The notes beneath the pieces were generated by a model that had not been told where the DNA came from, did not search any database, and saw nothing but the letters and a program-made list of their open reading frames with translations. From Akkermansiaceae bacterium (GTDB lineage: Bacteria > Verrucomicrobiota > Verrucomicrobiia > Verrucomicrobiales > Akkermansiaceae), in the NCBI GenBank assembly GCA_023301765.1, contig JALZUC010000054.1, forward strand, positions 1-35,164: a DNA stretch of 35,164 bases, written 5' to 3'. Shown here in pieces: positions 33,901-35,164 of the stretch. Position numbers and translations under genes: made by a program. Each line of letters begins with the position of its first letter. Position 1 is the stretch's first letter.

Positions 33901-34046
33901 ATGCCATCATTGACGGCGTGGGTGTGAGCCCAAGGTTGCGTATTGGCAGAGAAGACTAAAACATCGAGCTCAGCAGCAAAAGCACCTGAGGTCAATGAGG
34001 CTGTCATAACTGCCGTAAAGGCAAAGGAGTTGTTATTTAGTTTCAT
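30927..34046 (-). CDS. Large exported ThuA / LamG-like multi-domain protein
   Basis: A 1039-residue protein. The signal peptide ends SGAFA at about residue 24. Residues 25-262 are a ThuA-like (trehalose-utilisation, class-I-glutamine-amidotransferase-fold) domain: ELDVLVFSANTQPWAHTHA, FDVIVFNNTSGD, RSGGGYVGIHTASATEFDW. About 263-545 is a concanavalin/LamG-like domain (GEMARFLIYERPLSDLELQ). Then follow two copies of a ~150-residue module, 547-695 and 696-855, both with NFESG, NKEGNYFIST, VFW(R/Q)I and WG(Y/F)I(A/T)(I/V)DDI. Residues 856-1039 are a DUF1349-like module, homologous to the two in the LamG protein at 3.6 kb. It is likely a secreted polysaccharide-active or binding protein. Catalysis by the ThuA domain is unproven. 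Confidence 0.85.
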   Translation of the reverse strand: MKLNNNSFAFTAVMTASLTSGAFAAELDVLVFSANTQPWAHTHAVNDGIAAINQMGQEENWNVTHSVNSSLFTTASLAQFDVIVFNNTSGDNLFNQSQQAAFQAYIRSGGGYVGIHTASATEFDWEWYGELVGAVNNVRDGGSGHPRAQSATLNVENDTHPSTLNLSNSFSEHGEWFYWAQGTDPRQKDGMKILLSLDGDSLTDTSGGSIDDSKHPVAWCREFEGGRSFYTVQGHFGAVYNQSYFRTFLAEGIKWAADAVEQNGLLLDLDANKSVTVENGNKVTRWLNQAPTNAAQVFQSTDHGREVTNAPLANRGVDLLGPGSGRPTLLSNIADLNGNNSISFREEDLVNLEENAFDHLNHGTGYTWLAVLSRDNQRWPSEDIREVNAFFGNLRNGNPFDGIWGGFDSQNRIWASTRTLNASGRDATGDDWIIGPAMPEKEYFIAAGRLGAGQGTQAMELFINNADAIASVPVSINPNGNPSFMAIGTERFAVNHPGRESFDGEMARFLIYERPLSDLELQQTIANLQDKYFADSATVGAPVSNAFNFNFESGDLQGATITGSLNPLTNLANFHLTRTPYNKEGNYFISTLEHPNGASDAHTGTVTSPSFILNGGEVSFLIGGGMSPELSFSIHNTIGQTLYSGNRGVNAEPLERRSIDLSAFIGQEVFWRITDNSRNTWGYIAIDDIRFDGIPVDSNNFESGSLAGLVVRGNLPAPLQSRDNFLVPSLYSSPLINKEGNYFISTIDGANGSASDRFTGEVTSEVFTLTSSNVSLLVAGGSNSDLVSFGVYDDFGLELVTVASSTNTEQFERVDIDLSPHVGKQVFWQIRDYSTGSWGFITVDDIQFNDDTAFMLNSQDIGAVGAAGSYSGNSGGHVIEASGKDIWNTSDDFHFASTNLAGNGEIIALVDNVVNTHRWAKGGIMMRNSYAANAQNIFVFVAPDGRFTMQVRAVTNGRTFNITSNSAVGTGRVGVPKFVSLRREGNSFIGSYSEDGSNFTEINRVTVHMGDNILTGLAASSHSNGRLTTAQFSSVIIHE

Positions 34047-34567
34047 TGGTTAGTGTGGTAATAGTGACCGTAAAACTATTTATTAGTAATACGGTTACTC
34101 ATTTATAATCAGTTAGTTTCGTAATTAAGGCAAGCAGGTTCTATTTCTTCTTATTTTGCTAAGCTGGGTTAGATTTCAGGTAGCGAATTCATTGGCGGAC
34201 TTGTAATCTGTAGCGCCCTAGCTTAGATTTGTAGTAATTATGCAAGTCCTCCGCTATAAGAAGAGAATTTTAAGGCTATAAAGTAGCTCCTGATATAGGA
34301 AGTGGCCTCTTAGTTTATAGTGGAAGCTCTCCACAAAGGGCCGCTTCTATAGTATTACAGATTAAATGTAGTGGGTTTAAATACCATGGATTTTTGTCCA
34401 GCCCACAATTATATAGGTAATAAACTTAGGCCTTTTATTACAGGGGGTATATTTGAGTTCCCTATGTTATTCACTAAATTAATCTGGATGGTTCATTATG
34501 CCATAAACCGGTAGCTATGAGGTGAGTCTAGTCAATGGCTTTGACAGGTATCTTCATAGGCTAGGCT
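34047..34567. other. Gene-free intergenic region with a long imperfect hairpin
   Basis: About 520 bp with no supported gene. The main structure is a two-tier hairpin at 34294-34352: TATAG and AAGTGGCC (one bulged G) pair with GGCCGCTT and CTATA, enclosing a second hairpin GTGGA/TCCAC (34320-34334). No T run follows. It must also contain the promoter of the ThuA gene at its left end. Confidence 0.4.
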
Positions 34568-34957
34568 TTATAAAAAAACATAGCCGAACCAAGCTACACC
34601 GAGAAACGATGCAATCTGCGCAAAATTGGTAAACCTCTGATAATCTTTATTTAGCTCGATCTTTACCATCCTTTTTTGATTAAAAATAATACGAGCGAAT
34701 AAAAATACGAGTAACCCAGCGAAATATCCGCTAATCAGAGTCCTACGGTCTATTTCTACATTTTTTAATACGGCATAAAAAGTGCCGACAAGAACCAATA
34801 GTATAATCAAGGCATACCCTAAGTTTTTTAAGCCCCCCTCTTTTAATCGTATCTTTTCCTCAGCACTTAATAATTTGTTAGCCTTATCCGTGAATAATCT
34901 ACTTGCCACGACAGCAATAAATAGTGCCACGTAACCAGACGTTTGCATGTTAAACAT
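34568..34957 (-). CDS. Hypothetical four-TM membrane protein
   Basis: A 129-residue protein with four hydrophobic segments: about 8-23 (YVALFIAVVASRLF), 45-65 (LGYALIILLVLVGTFYAVL), 74-92 (LISGYFAGLLVFLFARIIF) and 112-129 (AQIASFLGVAWFGYVFL). Charged loops lie between (KANKLLSAEEKIRLKEGGLK; NQKRMVKIELNKDYQRF). No family is recognised. ATG 34957 has TACATT 6 nt upstream; a second ATG three codons later (34948) is an alternative. No terminator is obvious. Confidence 0.55.
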   Translation of the reverse strand: MFNMQTSGYVALFIAVVASRLFTDKANKLLSAEEKIRLKEGGLKNLGYALIILLVLVGTFYAVLKNVEIDRRTLISGYFAGLLVFLFARIIFNQKRMVKIELNKDYQRFTNFAQIASFLGVAWFGYVFL

Positions 34958-35164
34958 TTTGCTAATGTAGCAAAATTGAAGAGTTAAGCAATTGATGAAT
35001 AATCAAATTTCTATCTCGGCGAGAGATAACCAAACCCAAAGCGCTATAACAGCTCACAGCATAGTAAAATTATACTAAGCAGCTCACCGGGTAATAGACC
35101 TCATGAAGGGAGATAGTCTTGGTAAAACTAACGGCTCGATAACTTGAAAAAGCCAAGAACGAGG
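34958..35164. other. Gene-free right edge of the window
   Basis: About 207 bp with no ORF. It contains a short hairpin TATCTC-GGCGA-GAGATA (35012-35028) and two copies of CAGCTCAC about 33 bp apart (near 35050 and 35083) around TAGTA/TACTA arms. This may be the regulatory region of a gene beyond the window. Confidence 0.3.

Noticed and set aside
1..35164. CRISPR array, insertion sequence, prophage or defence island
   Set aside because: I saw no regularly spaced repeats, transposase, integrase, phage structural, restriction-modification, toxin-antitoxin or nuclease-helicase genes; most genes are housekeeping or envelope genes.

Overview
The window looks like a stretch of ordinary chromosome from a Verrucomicrobiota-type bacterium, probably aquatic (inference). 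The support is an LL-diaminopimelate aminotransferase (DapL), large exported proteins built from ThuA and LamG/concanavalin-like modules, an exported GHL10 glycoside-hydrolase-like protein, a paired TPR plus secretin-N-like small protein, and an almost complete lack of Shine-Dalgarno sequences before start codons. No phage, insertion sequence, plasmid function, rRNA or CRISPR array is visible. Two tRNA genes, tRNA-Arg(CCT) and tRNA-Cys(GCA), are present.

Layout. 1-3.3 kb: tRNA-Arg, a VF530-family small protein, then a leftward arsR-gap-arsJ operon that fits the known route of arsenate detoxification through 1-arseno-3-phosphoglycerate and its export. 3.5-6.5 kb: a long exported LamG protein flanked by a diverged 38-bp direct repeat, then a small tyrosine/dual-specificity phosphatase. 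6.5-11.6 kb: five leftward genes (TPR-like protein, exported MsrB, MlaE-type permease, GHL10 protein, M29 aminopeptidase). 11.6-13.6 kb: purN and an M42 peptidase, ending in a strong terminator. 13.6-17.1 kb: a leftward DUF58-transglutaminase pair and a separate exported thioredoxin. 17.2-19.1 kb: rdgB and a cysteine-tailed ArsP-type permease with a long leader. 19.1-20.9 kb: leftward TPR-STN protein, a solitary nuoA and a small hypothetical gene. 21-24.3 kb: asd, ispA, pfkA (leftward), tRNA-Cys. 24.3-28.8 kb: a hairpin-rich intergenic region, an RluA-type pseudouridine synthase, a two-domain adenylate-kinase-like protein, a DUF547 protein and a two-TM protein. 28.8-30.5 kb: dapL and a HopJ-family protein. 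30.9-35 kb: a 1039-residue ThuA/LamG exported protein and a four-TM hypothetical protein.

Metabolic links: asd and dapL both serve diaminopimelate/lysine synthesis, purN purine synthesis, pfkA glycolysis, ispA isoprenoids, and nuoA complex I. Exported MsrB and exported thioredoxin could cooperate in repair of oxidised envelope proteins. The most noteworthy signals are the arsR operator/promoter that covers the start codon, the repeated placement of -10-like boxes 6-9 nt before start codons (suggesting leaderless transcription), the fused adenylate-kinase-like protein, and domain sharing between the two big exported proteins. I did not find a clearly new defence or mobile system.
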